This document shows positions 36,395-45,367 of a stretch of DNA of 64,000 bases, in pieces. Numbering within the stretch: the first letter of the stretch is position 1; every line of letters begins with the position of its first letter. The stretch lies in NCBI GenBank assembly GCA_030706605.1, contig JAUZOE010000004.1:149300-213299 (forward strand), read 5' to 3'. The notes below the pieces were generated by a model. It saw only the letters and a list, made by a program, of their open reading frames with translations, was not told the origin of the DNA and searched no databases. The position numbers were made by a program, and so were the translations under genes. The stretch comes from Bacteroidota bacterium (GTDB lineage: Bacteria; Bacteroidota; Bacteroidia; Chitinophagales; Chitinophagaceae).

Positions 36395-37303
36395 TTAATG
36401 AAGGGAAATTATATGTGAAACGCCATTTATAGTAATAGTTGCCTTATTGTCGCATGTTCCATCTCCAAAATCAAGAATAGCAGAATTAGCATTCCTGTTT
36501 ATTTTGACCTGTCCTTGGTCAATCCATGGACAGGTGAATTTTCTTATAAGTGGCTGTGTTATAGTTGAACTCCATGAATTGCTATTTGAATTTGCTCCTT
36601 TAGCATTTCCTGTTATTTGATACACATCATCCAATAAATTAAGAGGAGTGCTATTGCCTTCTGTTTGTGTATGTTCTCTTATACCATCCCACTTTCTCCA
36701 AAATCCATTCAATGTATTAGTTATTTTTCCACTATCAACTTTTACGGTCCAGGAAATTGCATTTGCAGTACTGGTATTTTCTACAGAAAGTGTCCCCTCT
36801 ATTTTAAAACTATCTACATTATAATCTTCAAAAGTAGTGCTTACTGTATTCGCAGGTACAAACATAGGACCGGAATAAGTAGATATAATTTTGCCTTTAC
36901 GCAATTTCCCATCTTTTCCCAAACATCCGCTGCCAAAGTCAATGGTGACTACTTTGGGAAATACATGTAATGTTTTAGGTTCTACTGTAACAGTAAAGCA
37001 TCGGGCAACAGAATCAGGAGATAAAGTTTGTTCAGAACCAGCAGGTTTGTAAATAATACCAGCACCTGTACCAATTCCAATATCTTCTCCGGCATCTGAC
37101 GCCTGCACTCCCATAGTGATATCAAAAACGTCTCCAAATTGTCCATCAGAAACGGCATCACTTTGTGCAGCATCTACTGTTAGTGAAGGATTCGAATCAG
37201 TGCCTGCACCGGTTTTATTATCTTTTTGGCAGGAACTGAAAACCATTAATCCTGCAAAAATGAGAGCCAATGGGTGTTTTGAAAATAAAAAAACCTTTTT
37301 CAT
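36395..37303 (-). CDS. Lipoprotein of unknown function
   Basis: A 302-residue lipoprotein with a signal peptide and lipobox ending LMVFSSC (Cys25), followed by a short Asp/Ser/Thr-rich linker. The mature part looks beta-rich, with repeated aromatic/Gly strands such as KVVTIDFGSGCLGKDGKLRKG, VSTTFEDYNVDSFKIEG and ILDFGDGTCDNKATITING. The DFGSGC and DFGDGTC motifs, about 150 residues apart, suggest an internal duplication with paired cysteines. No family recognised with confidence. Confidence 0.75.
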   Translation of the reverse strand: MKKVFLFSKHPLALIFAGLMVFSSCQKDNKTGAGTDSNPSLTVDAAQSDAVSDGQFGDVFDITMGVQASDAGEDIGIGTGAGIIYKPAGSEQTLSPDSVARCFTVTVEPKTLHVFPKVVTIDFGSGCLGKDGKLRKGKIISTYSGPMFVPANTVSTTFEDYNVDSFKIEGTLSVENTSTANAISWTVKVDSGKITNTLNGFWRKWDGIREHTQTEGNSTPLNLLDDVYQITGNAKGANSNSNSWSSTITQPLIRKFTCPWIDQGQVKINRNANSAILDFGDGTCDNKATITINGVSHIISLH

Positions 37304-37410
37304 AATGTTTAAAGATTAATTGTGATAAAGTTAACAACGAAGCATATTGACTTTAATTGCATAAAGAAGTTTAAAGTGGAGTTAAAAAATAAATAATTTT
37401 CTTTGTGATT

Positions 37411-38187
37411 ATGAAATTGATAGATACGCATACACATTTAAACCTTGAAGAATTTAATTCAGACATCAATAGTGTAATTCAACGAGCCATAGATGAAGGT
37501 GTGGAAAAATTTTATATCCCAGCAATTGATAGCTCTGAAACAGAATCTTTACTTGCATTGGAAAAAAAATTTCCAGATAATATTTTTGCAATGGCAGGTT
37601 TGCATCCCTGTTCGGTGAAACAAAATTTTAAAGAGGAATTGAACAAAATTCAACACCAGTTATCAGAAAGGAAATTTGCTGCAATAGGAGAAACAGGGCT
37701 GGATTTTTACTGGGACACCACTTTTACAAAAGAACAATATGAAAGTTTGCATTTACATGCGGAATGGGCCATTCAATATAAAAGACCCTTAGTGCTTCAC
37801 ACGCGTAATGCTATGCAGGAAACAATTGATGTGGTAAAATCATTTAATGGCAAGAGCCTATTTGGTATTTTTCACTGTTTCAGCGGCTCTTTACAGAATG
37901 CAAAAGATATTATTGATGCGGGTTTTCTTTTAGGCATTGGCGGTGTGCTTACTTTTAAAAATTCCGGACTAGCTGAAGTGATCAAAGAAATTGATTTGAA
38001 ATATCTGGTACTGGAAACTGATGCTCCTTATTTGGCGCCAGCACCGTTTCGTGGCAAAAGGAATGAAAGCAGTTATTTAAAGTATATTGTACAAAAACTG
38101 GCAGAGATAAAAGAAATGCAGGTAGAAGTAGTGGCAAAACAAACTACCAAAAATGCAGAAGCTGTTTTTTCAGAACAGGATTCATAA
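37411..38187 (+). CDS. tatD: TatD family metal-dependent hydrolase
   Basis: A 258-residue TIM-barrel amidohydrolase. Metal ligands: DTHTHLNLEEF at about 5-15 (HxH), IGETGLDFYW at about 90-99 (Glu), VLHTRNA (His), GIFHCFSGS (His) and LETDAPYLAP with the final Asp. TatD proteins have 3'-5' exonuclease activity in Escherichia coli and are conserved in nearly all bacteria. I use the ATG at 37411 rather than the GTG two codons before it. Confidence 0.95.
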   Translation: MKLIDTHTHLNLEEFNSDINSVIQRAIDEGVEKFYIPAIDSSETESLLALEKKFPDNIFAMAGLHPCSVKQNFKEELNKIQHQLSERKFAAIGETGLDFYWDTTFTKEQYESLHLHAEWAIQYKRPLVLHTRNAMQETIDVVKSFNGKSLFGIFHCFSGSLQNAKDIIDAGFLLGIGGVLTFKNSGLAEVIKEIDLKYLVLETDAPYLAPAPFRGKRNESSYLKYIVQKLAEIKEMQVEVVAKQTTKNAEAVFSEQDS

Positions 38188-38257
38188 GAGATGAAATGAG
38201 AATGCTCCTGGCATTTTATCACCTCATTTAACAAAAAGATATTCATCAAATACAATT

Positions 38258-40807
38258 TTGTACTATAAGTTTGCAAATGAAAAAATATCCGCCGAAACTA
38301 TAAAAACACTTTTCCCATATCTACTTTTGGGGTGTCTTCTTTTCTTCATGACAACTAAAATTCATGCCCAGGAAAGAATCATCACTGGAAAAATAACAGA
38401 TGCACAAACGAAGCTTCCATTATTTTCATGCAGCGTTTATTCCCTTAATTCGGGCAATGGTGTGATAACAGATGAAAAAGGCAAATATACTTTCACTATA
38501 AGCGATAAAACAGATTCAATAGCCATTTCAATGATTGGCTATAAAACCATTGTAAAGGCTGTAAGTAAAGCATCTGAACAGGTTATTAATTTTGAAGCCG
38601 AACCATCTGCTAATGAAATGACGGCTGTTGTTCTTTCCATCAAACCTAGATATACAAGGGCTCAGAGGCTTATCCTAAATGTGATCAAAAATAAGCCCGT
38701 CAATGATGCATTTAATAACAAAACATTTCAATGCCAGGTCTATGATAAAATGGAAGTGGACCTTAAAAATTTGCCCGAAAAAATACAGAACAATCGCTTG
38801 ATGAGGCCGTTGGCTTTTGCATTTAATAATATGGATACTACTGCAGGCCACGACAAACTCCTCCCGGTTTTTTTATCAGAAACCAATTCAAATTATTACT
38901 ACCGCAGATCACCGGAAAAAGACAGGAATGATTATACAGCTATTAAAAGTTCCGGCTTTGATAATAAATCAATCATAACTTTTGTTGATGGCCTCTACAA
39001 AAGAATAAATGTGTATGATAATAATATCAAACTCGTTGATGTAAATTTTGTAAGCCCTATTGCTGATAATGCCTTAAATTTTTATGATTATGATATATTA
39101 GATACGCTTTACTTTGGCAGTCACCGTTGTATACAGGTTCAGTTTTCACCGGCTCATTTTGGCAGCAATACATTTAACGGGTTTTTATGGATTGCAGATA
39201 CTTCTTATGCAGTGAAATCGCTGGTAATGCACATGGATAAAAATGCCAATGTCAATTTTGTAAAAAAGTTTGAGATTTCCCAGTTTTTTGAAGCCGAAAA
39301 CCAGGAAAAATTTTTACCAGGAAAAACTGTTTTATACATGGACCTGGTGGTTCCCCTGAAAAAGCAAACGGGAGTTATTGCCCGCAAAACCACTATTTAC
39401 AAGGACATTATTTTGAACAATAATTTGATTGATACAGCCTTTGATAAAAAATATATACCTATTTCAGCATTTGCAACTGATTCTGCCAAAGTAAAGCCCA
39501 TTCAAAGATTTGAGCCGTTAAGTAAATCGGAAATGTCGGTATATATTTTAATGGATACACTTACAAAAATTCCTGCGGTAGTAACCTATGCTAAAATTAT
39601 TTCGGCCTTGGGTACCGGTTATTATAGTGCCGGCCATATAGACCTGGGCGATATGTATTATATCTATACCAATAATATTATGGAAGGCAACAGGTTTACT
39701 TTTGGTGGGAAAACAAATTTCAAATTTAACAGCCGGATCCAATTAAAAGGCTATGCAGGATATGCTTTTAAAGATAAACAATTCCGTTACATGCTGGGTT
39801 CTGTTTTTGTTTTAAATCCACACAAATGGTCCACCTTAAATATTGAATTCAGCAGTGATATAACGGGAACTTATGACCACACTGATGAACTGGATCAAAA
39901 TTCATTATTTTCAGCATTTTTAAGAAGGGTAAAATCCAGCCAGACAAGACTTATCAATAGCAAATATGCAGATATATCATACCTGAAATACTTAACCAGC
40001 GATTGGGCAATTGGTGCAGATATCAATCACAATCAACTTACTCCTTTTTTTAGTTCGTTTTATACTTACGGCGATTTTAAGCCATATGTTGATAATTTGT
40101 CTGAATCCAATCATTATACGGTTAACAATGCGACTATTTCACTTAGATGGTCACACAAAGAAAGATACGTAACACAACATTTTCGCAGGGGAAGCCTGGG
40201 AGGTTATTTTCCAATCATAACGTTAAGTTATACTAAAGGAGTAAAAGTAAATAATGGCCTCCTCAAAAGTAATTTTAGTTTCAGCAAATGGAATTTATAT
40301 GTCGAGCATAATTTTCCGGATGGAAGAATTGGGAACCTCTCTTATATAGTTGATGCCGGGCTAACTAATGGTGTATTGCCAATAGTATTTTTGAATGTTT
40401 TAAAGGGTAATGATACCTATTATTACAATAAATACGATTTCAATAATATGAATCGATTTGAATTTGTTGCTGACAAATACCTGTCACTTTCTGTTCAGCA
40501 ATCTTTTGGAAGCTTTCCTTTTAAATATATCCCCTTAATGAAGCGGTTAAAATGGCGTTCTCTGATAACCTTCAAAGGGGCCATTGGCGGCATGTCCCAG
40601 GCAAATAAAATTGCAAATGGTTATTACGATTCTACTATAAGTTATCATTTCACAGTTCCCGACCAGGAGCCTTATTTGGAAACAGGCGTTGGGATAGACA
40701 ATATCTTCCACGCAATAAGGATTGATGGAGTGTGGAGGTTAAATTATTTGCATAATCCTGGTATTCCTAAATTCGGAATCAAGGCAAGTTTGGCATTTAA
40801 GTTTTAA
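38258..40807 (+). CDS. DUF5686 family outer-membrane protein with CarboxypepD_reg-like domain
   Basis: About 849 residues: a hydrophobic export segment ending IHAQ, a carboxypeptidase-regulatory-like beta domain (about 40-115, ITGKITDAQTKLPLFSC, GVITDEKGKYTF, SMIGYKT) as in the N-termini of TonB-dependent receptors, and a long DUF5686 region ending in a beta-barrel (final residues GIKASLAFKF). The annotated start is TTG at 38258. An ATG at 38277 is out of frame by one base and would read in frame as MKKISAET if the A6 tract at 38280-38285 had one more A. The start is therefore uncertain. Confidence 0.82.
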   Translation: MYYKFANEKISAETIKTLFPYLLLGCLLFFMTTKIHAQERIITGKITDAQTKLPLFSCSVYSLNSGNGVITDEKGKYTFTISDKTDSIAISMIGYKTIVKAVSKASEQVINFEAEPSANEMTAVVLSIKPRYTRAQRLILNVIKNKPVNDAFNNKTFQCQVYDKMEVDLKNLPEKIQNNRLMRPLAFAFNNMDTTAGHDKLLPVFLSETNSNYYYRRSPEKDRNDYTAIKSSGFDNKSIITFVDGLYKRINVYDNNIKLVDVNFVSPIADNALNFYDYDILDTLYFGSHRCIQVQFSPAHFGSNTFNGFLWIADTSYAVKSLVMHMDKNANVNFVKKFEISQFFEAENQEKFLPGKTVLYMDLVVPLKKQTGVIARKTTIYKDIILNNNLIDTAFDKKYIPISAFATDSAKVKPIQRFEPLSKSEMSVYILMDTLTKIPAVVTYAKIISALGTGYYSAGHIDLGDMYYIYTNNIMEGNRFTFGGKTNFKFNSRIQLKGYAGYAFKDKQFRYMLGSVFVLNPHKWSTLNIEFSSDITGTYDHTDELDQNSLFSAFLRRVKSSQTRLINSKYADISYLKYLTSDWAIGADINHNQLTPFFSSFYTYGDFKPYVDNLSESNHYTVNNATISLRWSHKERYVTQHFRRGSLGGYFPIITLSYTKGVKVNNGLLKSNFSFSKWNLYVEHNFPDGRIGNLSYIVDAGLTNGVLPIVFLNVLKGNDTYYYNKYDFNNMNRFEFVADKYLSLSVQQSFGSFPFKYIPLMKRLKWRSLITFKGAIGGMSQANKIANGYYDSTISYHFTVPDQEPYLETGVGIDNIFHAIRIDGVWRLNYLHNPGIPKFGIKASLAFKF

Positions 40808-40953
40808 GCATTCTTTTTGGTCCTTCCTAAATCATTCAATAACTGAGCTGATTAATAATTAACCTTATCTTTAGTCATGCTATTGTAATAGCATTAATAC
40901 TGGTATATGGTTTTTAATAGAAACCTTATATAAAAAGGAATATTTATTCTAGT

Positions 40954-42705
40954 ATGAATGAGATCAAAAGTCACATACCTAAAAAATTAAAACAACTTGC
41001 TGCTACTGCCATCTGCGGAAATGATATTACTTCATCATGCTTATATGTTTCTGCCCTTACTATTGTCTATGCAGGTCAATATGCTTTCATTGCTCTGCTG
41101 CTTGTTGCTGCAGTTTTATTTGCGTTTCGAAAAATTTATGGTGAAGCGGTTGGTGCTTTACCCTTGAATGGAGGTGCATACAATATTCTTTTAAATACTA
41201 CCAGCAAAGGAAATGCTTCCGTAGCCGCATGCCTCACCATACTTTCATACATGGCTACTGCTGTTATTTCAGCTTCTGAAGCAATGAAATATTTACATAG
41301 TATTTTCCCGGTTTTTCCGGTAATTGTTGCTACAATGGTACTTCTCACTATTTTTTTAATTCTTACTATTTCCGGTATAACCGAATCTGCAATGGTTGCT
41401 ACCATTATTTTTATTGTGCACTTGTCAGTAATGGCACTTTTAATTTTAAGTGCCATCTATTATGTAATAATGAATGGATTTGGACTGGCAAACATAAATT
41501 TTCATGCACCAATTAAAGGTGTTTTGTTTACTGTATTATTTCTTGGTTTTAGTACGGCTATGCTTGGTATTTCAGGTTTTGAAAGTTCAGCCAATTTTGT
41601 TGAAGAGCAGAAAGATGGTGTTTTTCCAAAAACACTCCGCAATATGTGGGTGGCAGTTACCATCATAAACCCTTCGATTGCACTTTTAGCAGTTATGGTA
41701 TTACCAATTAGTGATGTAGCGCCTAACCATGAGGCACTCTTATCTTTCATGGGAAGTAAAACAGGCGGTAACTGGCTTGCTGCAATTATTTCAGTTGATG
41801 CTTTTCTTGTTTTAAGTGGTGCTGTACTTACTTCTTTCGTAGGAGTCGGAGGTTTATTAAAACGCATGACATTAGATCGCATCCTGCCGCAGTTCCTGCT
41901 GAAAGAAAACCGAAAAAACAGTTCACCAAGAATTTTAATTCTTTTCTATATTTTGTGCCTTTCAATCTTATTTATTACAGAGGGTGAACTCGGGCCATTA
42001 GCCGGTGTGTATACCATTTCCTTTTTATCTGTAATGGCCTTTTTCGGAATTGGTAATTTATTACTCAAAATAAAACGCGCAAAATTACCAAGGCCTGAGC
42101 ATGCAGCACCGATAACAGTAATTCTCGGAATTGCAGGTGTTTTACTGGCGTTATACGGAAATGTAAAACTTCACCCGGATTACCTTGTTGTTTTTCTCCA
42201 ATATTTTGTCACCGCATTTCTGGTCATTACTCTATTCCTTGAAAGAAAAGTAGTTATACGTTATTTGATCGTATATGTCACGCGTTTTTTTGACAAGCTT
42301 CAAAGAGCTACCATATTCAGCAAGTTTCATCTTACCAAAGAATTAAGAAATTTAAATAAACAGGCTTTCGTTTTTTTTACCAAAGGTGATGACATTGCCA
42401 TACTTAATAAAGTAATTATTTATGTAAGGGAAAATGAAATAACGCAACGGCTTAAGATCGTAACTGTTTTACAAAAAGAGCAACAATTGAATGATACCTT
42501 TATGCGTGATTTTGAAGCTTTGGATCGTGCCTATCCTGATATTAAAATTGAATACATCCAGATACCTGGTGTATTTGGCCCTGAAATAATTAACAGGTTA
42601 AGCAAAGAATGGAATATTCCTCAGAATTTTATGTTTATTGGTTCTCCCAGCGATCGTTTTCCTCATCGTCTTTCAGATTTAGGAGGGGTAAGGTTGATTA
42701 TTTAA
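40954..42705 (+). CDS. APC-superfamily amino acid permease
   Basis: A 583-residue transporter with about 12 predicted transmembrane segments (from about residue 15 to 430). It has the LAATAICGNDITSSCLY and GFSTAMLGISGFESSANFVEEQKDG segments of the APC family, where GFE resembles the substrate-binding helix. The C-terminal 150 residues are soluble and basic, rather like a USP-type regulatory domain (EIKIEYIQIPGVFGPEIINRL). The substrate is likely an amino acid or polyamine. It is 87 bases upstream of kup on the same strand. Confidence 0.85.
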   Translation: MNEIKSHIPKKLKQLAATAICGNDITSSCLYVSALTIVYAGQYAFIALLLVAAVLFAFRKIYGEAVGALPLNGGAYNILLNTTSKGNASVAACLTILSYMATAVISASEAMKYLHSIFPVFPVIVATMVLLTIFLILTISGITESAMVATIIFIVHLSVMALLILSAIYYVIMNGFGLANINFHAPIKGVLFTVLFLGFSTAMLGISGFESSANFVEEQKDGVFPKTLRNMWVAVTIINPSIALLAVMVLPISDVAPNHEALLSFMGSKTGGNWLAAIISVDAFLVLSGAVLTSFVGVGGLLKRMTLDRILPQFLLKENRKNSSPRILILFYILCLSILFITEGELGPLAGVYTISFLSVMAFFGIGNLLLKIKRAKLPRPEHAAPITVILGIAGVLLALYGNVKLHPDYLVVFLQYFVTAFLVITLFLERKVVIRYLIVYVTRFFDKLQRATIFSKFHLTKELRNLNKQAFVFFTKGDDIAILNKVIIYVRENEITQRLKIVTVLQKEQQLNDTFMRDFEALDRAYPDIKIEYIQIPGVFGPEIINRLSKEWNIPQNFMFIGSPSDRFPHRLSDLGGVRLII

Positions 42706-42792
42706 TTAAAGTTTTTGAGAAGGGTTCTATCAAAAAGTAGTACATTTTTATCGGCAAGAAATAGTGTAAGCTGAATTTGAAATAAAAGCAAT

Positions 42793-44661
42793 ATGGAAAC
42801 TAAACCATCGAACAACTTATTTAAAGTAACCATTGCGGCATTAGGTATTGTTTTCGGAGATATAGGTACAAGCCCGCTGTATGCTTTAAGAGTTTGTTTT
42901 GGTGGTACCCATGGAATTGCTGTAACAGATCAAAACATTTTTGGCGTTCTGTCATTAATCTTCTGGTCTCTAATACTTGTCATCAGTATCAAATACCTGG
43001 TTATTATTTTAAATGCTGATAATGAAGGAGAAGGGGGCATTCTGGCCTTAATGGCTTTGGTTTTGCCCAAAAAAAAGAATAGCAAATATGTACTGATTTT
43101 AACTATGGGCTTATTTGGGGCAGCCCTGCTTTATGGAGATGGAATGATTACTCCTGCAATCTCAGTTTTAAGTGCCGTTGAAGGATTAAAAATTGCTACT
43201 CCTTTTTTTGAACCATACATTTTACCGATTACGATCGTAATTCTCTTCATCTTATTTTTTTTTCAAAGAAAAGGTACAGGAAGTGTGGGCATGATATTCG
43301 GACCGATTATTCTGTGCTGGTTTTTATCTCTTGCCGGGCTCGGTATCAACCAGATTATTAAATATCCTACCATTCTTACAGCCTTAAATCCATATTATGC
43401 CATCCATTTTTTTTCGATAAACGGGCTGGGAAGTATCACCATTCTCGGGGCTGTTTTTTTAGTGGTAACCGGGGGTGAAGCTTTATATGCCGATTTGGGC
43501 CATTTTGGAAAAAAGCCCATTCGTTTGGGATGGTTCTATATGGTGCTTCCCTGCCTGGTATTAAACTATTTCGGACAGGGAGCCTTGTTGCTGGAAAATC
43601 ACAGTTTTATCGTAAGCCCGTTTTATTATCTTGCTCCACATTGGGCATTGTACCCATTGGTTATACTGGCGGGATTAGCCACCGTTATCGCCTCTCAAGC
43701 TGTGATATCAGGCGCGTTCAGTCTAAGCTACCAGGCAATACAGTTAGGTTTTATGGCCCGTTTCAGAATTGTTCACACCTCTCTTCATGAAAGAGGACAA
43801 ATTTTTATCCCACAACTAAACTGGATACTCTTTATTGCCACAATCGGACTGGTGATTTCTTTTAAAACCTCTGATAACCTGGCAGCAGCCTATGGTGTAG
43901 CGGTAAGTACTACCATGGTGATAACTACCTTACTTGCTTTTGTTGCCATGAGAACTTTATGGAAATGGAGCCTGGCGGCCGCAGCATCTCTCGTCATTTT
44001 TTTCCTGGTTATCGATCTTTCCTTTTTTGCCGCCAACATCGTTAAAATACCTGAAGGTGGCTGGTTCCCCCTTGCAGTAGCAGGTATTATTTATTTTATG
44101 ATGACTACATGGTACAGGGGAAAAAGAATGATGAGTATCCAAATAAACAAAACAACAGATCCCCTGGAAAAATTCCTTACTTATTACCAGAAGAACGCAA
44201 AAGTGATTGTAGACGGAACCGCAATTTATTTAACCAGAAATCCTTACGGAACGCCTCCTGCATTTTTCTTCAACCTTAAGCACAACCAGGTAATACACGA
44301 ACATATCATTGTGCTCTCTATCCAATTCGACCCGATACCTCATGTTAATCTTTTAAAAAATGTAGTGATTGAAAAACTCGACAAACACATAACCCAGATT
44401 ATTATTCACTATGGCTATATGGATGAGACCAATATTCCCAATGCGCTTAAAGCTTTGAAGGAAAAAGGACTGGTTATTGATTTGGAAAATGCCACCTATT
44501 TTTTAGGAAGAGAATCAGTCGAGGTTACCAAAAATACAGGCATGATCCCATTGCGTGAAAATCTTTTTGATTTTTTAGGTCGCAATTCTACGAGAGTTAC
44601 TAAATATTTCAATCTTCCCTCAGACCAGGTATTTGAGATAGGTTCACGAATCAAATTATAA
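42793..44661 (+). CDS. kup: Low-affinity potassium uptake protein Kup
   Basis: A 622-residue K+/H+ symporter of the KUP/HAK/KT family. Diagnostic motifs: GIVFGDIGTSPLYALRVCF (about 18-36), LYGDGMITPAISVLSAVEGL (about 115-134), GGEALYADLGHFGKKPIRLGW and GQGALLL. About 12 transmembrane helices are followed by a soluble C-terminal domain (about 450-622). It follows the APC permease gene by 87 bases; the two may share a transcript. Confidence 0.95.
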   Translation: METKPSNNLFKVTIAALGIVFGDIGTSPLYALRVCFGGTHGIAVTDQNIFGVLSLIFWSLILVISIKYLVIILNADNEGEGGILALMALVLPKKKNSKYVLILTMGLFGAALLYGDGMITPAISVLSAVEGLKIATPFFEPYILPITIVILFILFFFQRKGTGSVGMIFGPIILCWFLSLAGLGINQIIKYPTILTALNPYYAIHFFSINGLGSITILGAVFLVVTGGEALYADLGHFGKKPIRLGWFYMVLPCLVLNYFGQGALLLENHSFIVSPFYYLAPHWALYPLVILAGLATVIASQAVISGAFSLSYQAIQLGFMARFRIVHTSLHERGQIFIPQLNWILFIATIGLVISFKTSDNLAAAYGVAVSTTMVITTLLAFVAMRTLWKWSLAAAASLVIFFLVIDLSFFAANIVKIPEGGWFPLAVAGIIYFMMTTWYRGKRMMSIQINKTTDPLEKFLTYYQKNAKVIVDGTAIYLTRNPYGTPPAFFFNLKHNQVIHEHIIVLSIQFDPIPHVNLLKNVVIEKLDKHITQIIIHYGYMDETNIPNALKALKEKGLVIDLENATYFLGRESVEVTKNTGMIPLRENLFDFLGRNSTRVTKYFNLPSDQVFEIGSRIKL

Positions 44662-44687
44662 TTTAGTTATTAAAATAATGGTATCTA

Positions 44688-45350
44688 TTATGGAAGAATG
44701 AATTTGTGCAATTTATTATTATTTATAAAAGCTATTTCTGTGTGGCAAATCTTTGCCTGGTTTTTTGTTGCAAACCAAAGCCTGTTTTCAGGAACAACAA
44801 TAAATAAACCTTCATCATTCCCTATCGCCCTGAAATGCTGTAATGGTGGCTGCTTATCAAAATAATTTAAGGAAAATTCTTTCATTAATCCATTTACGTC
44901 ATTATCAAAAGTTTCTACAGAAAAGACAATTCCTATTTCACTCACATTTCTAATTTGCATCGAAGAAAAGTCTTCTTCTGCAGTATCATTTAAATCAAAC
45001 CTGGCAATCATCTCCAAAATATTTCCGGCAGGATCTTTAAAATAAAAAGATTTGGCATGCCAGTTTACAAAATCGGCGATATCTCCATCGTAATCATCCA
45101 GCCACAATAAATCCACTTTTTGTTTCGCCCATTTATAAGCCTCTTCAAACCTATTGGAAGGAATATTAAAAGCAAAATGATAAAAAGGGTTTCCACCTGC
45201 AGTTGCTTCTTCAAAAAACAATTTTGTCTCGCCGGCAGTAATAGTAATTCCTTTACCAGACCGGAATGCAGGCATTTCCAATACATCTCTGTAAAATGAA
45301 AATAAGGATAAAATGTTGGTTGACTGTAGCCTTAATTCTTTTATCAGCAT
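44688..45350 (-). CDS. VOC (glyoxalase/bleomycin-resistance) family protein
   Basis: A 220-residue protein, two VOC half-domains long. The first half is clear: RLQSTNILSLFSFYRDVLEMP (about 6-26), YHFAFNIPSNRFEEAYKWA and YFKDPAGNILEMIARF (about 102-117). The second half (VSEIGIVFSVETFDNDVN onward) is more diverged. Function unknown: families include lyases, dioxygenases and resistance proteins. It starts 17 bases after the GNAT-nitrilase gene, the same operon. Confidence 0.82.
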   Translation of the reverse strand: MLIKELRLQSTNILSLFSFYRDVLEMPAFRSGKGITITAGETKLFFEEATAGGNPFYHFAFNIPSNRFEEAYKWAKQKVDLLWLDDYDGDIADFVNWHAKSFYFKDPAGNILEMIARFDLNDTAEEDFSSMQIRNVSEIGIVFSVETFDNDVNGLMKEFSLNYFDKQPPLQHFRAIGNDEGLFIVVPENRLWFATKNQAKICHTEIAFINNNKLHKFILP

Positions 45351-45367
45351 ATTATTTAAAAAAGAGT

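Noticed and set aside
38194..38229. Hairpin after tatD
   Set aside because: The stem is interrupted and there is no T run; termination is not supported.
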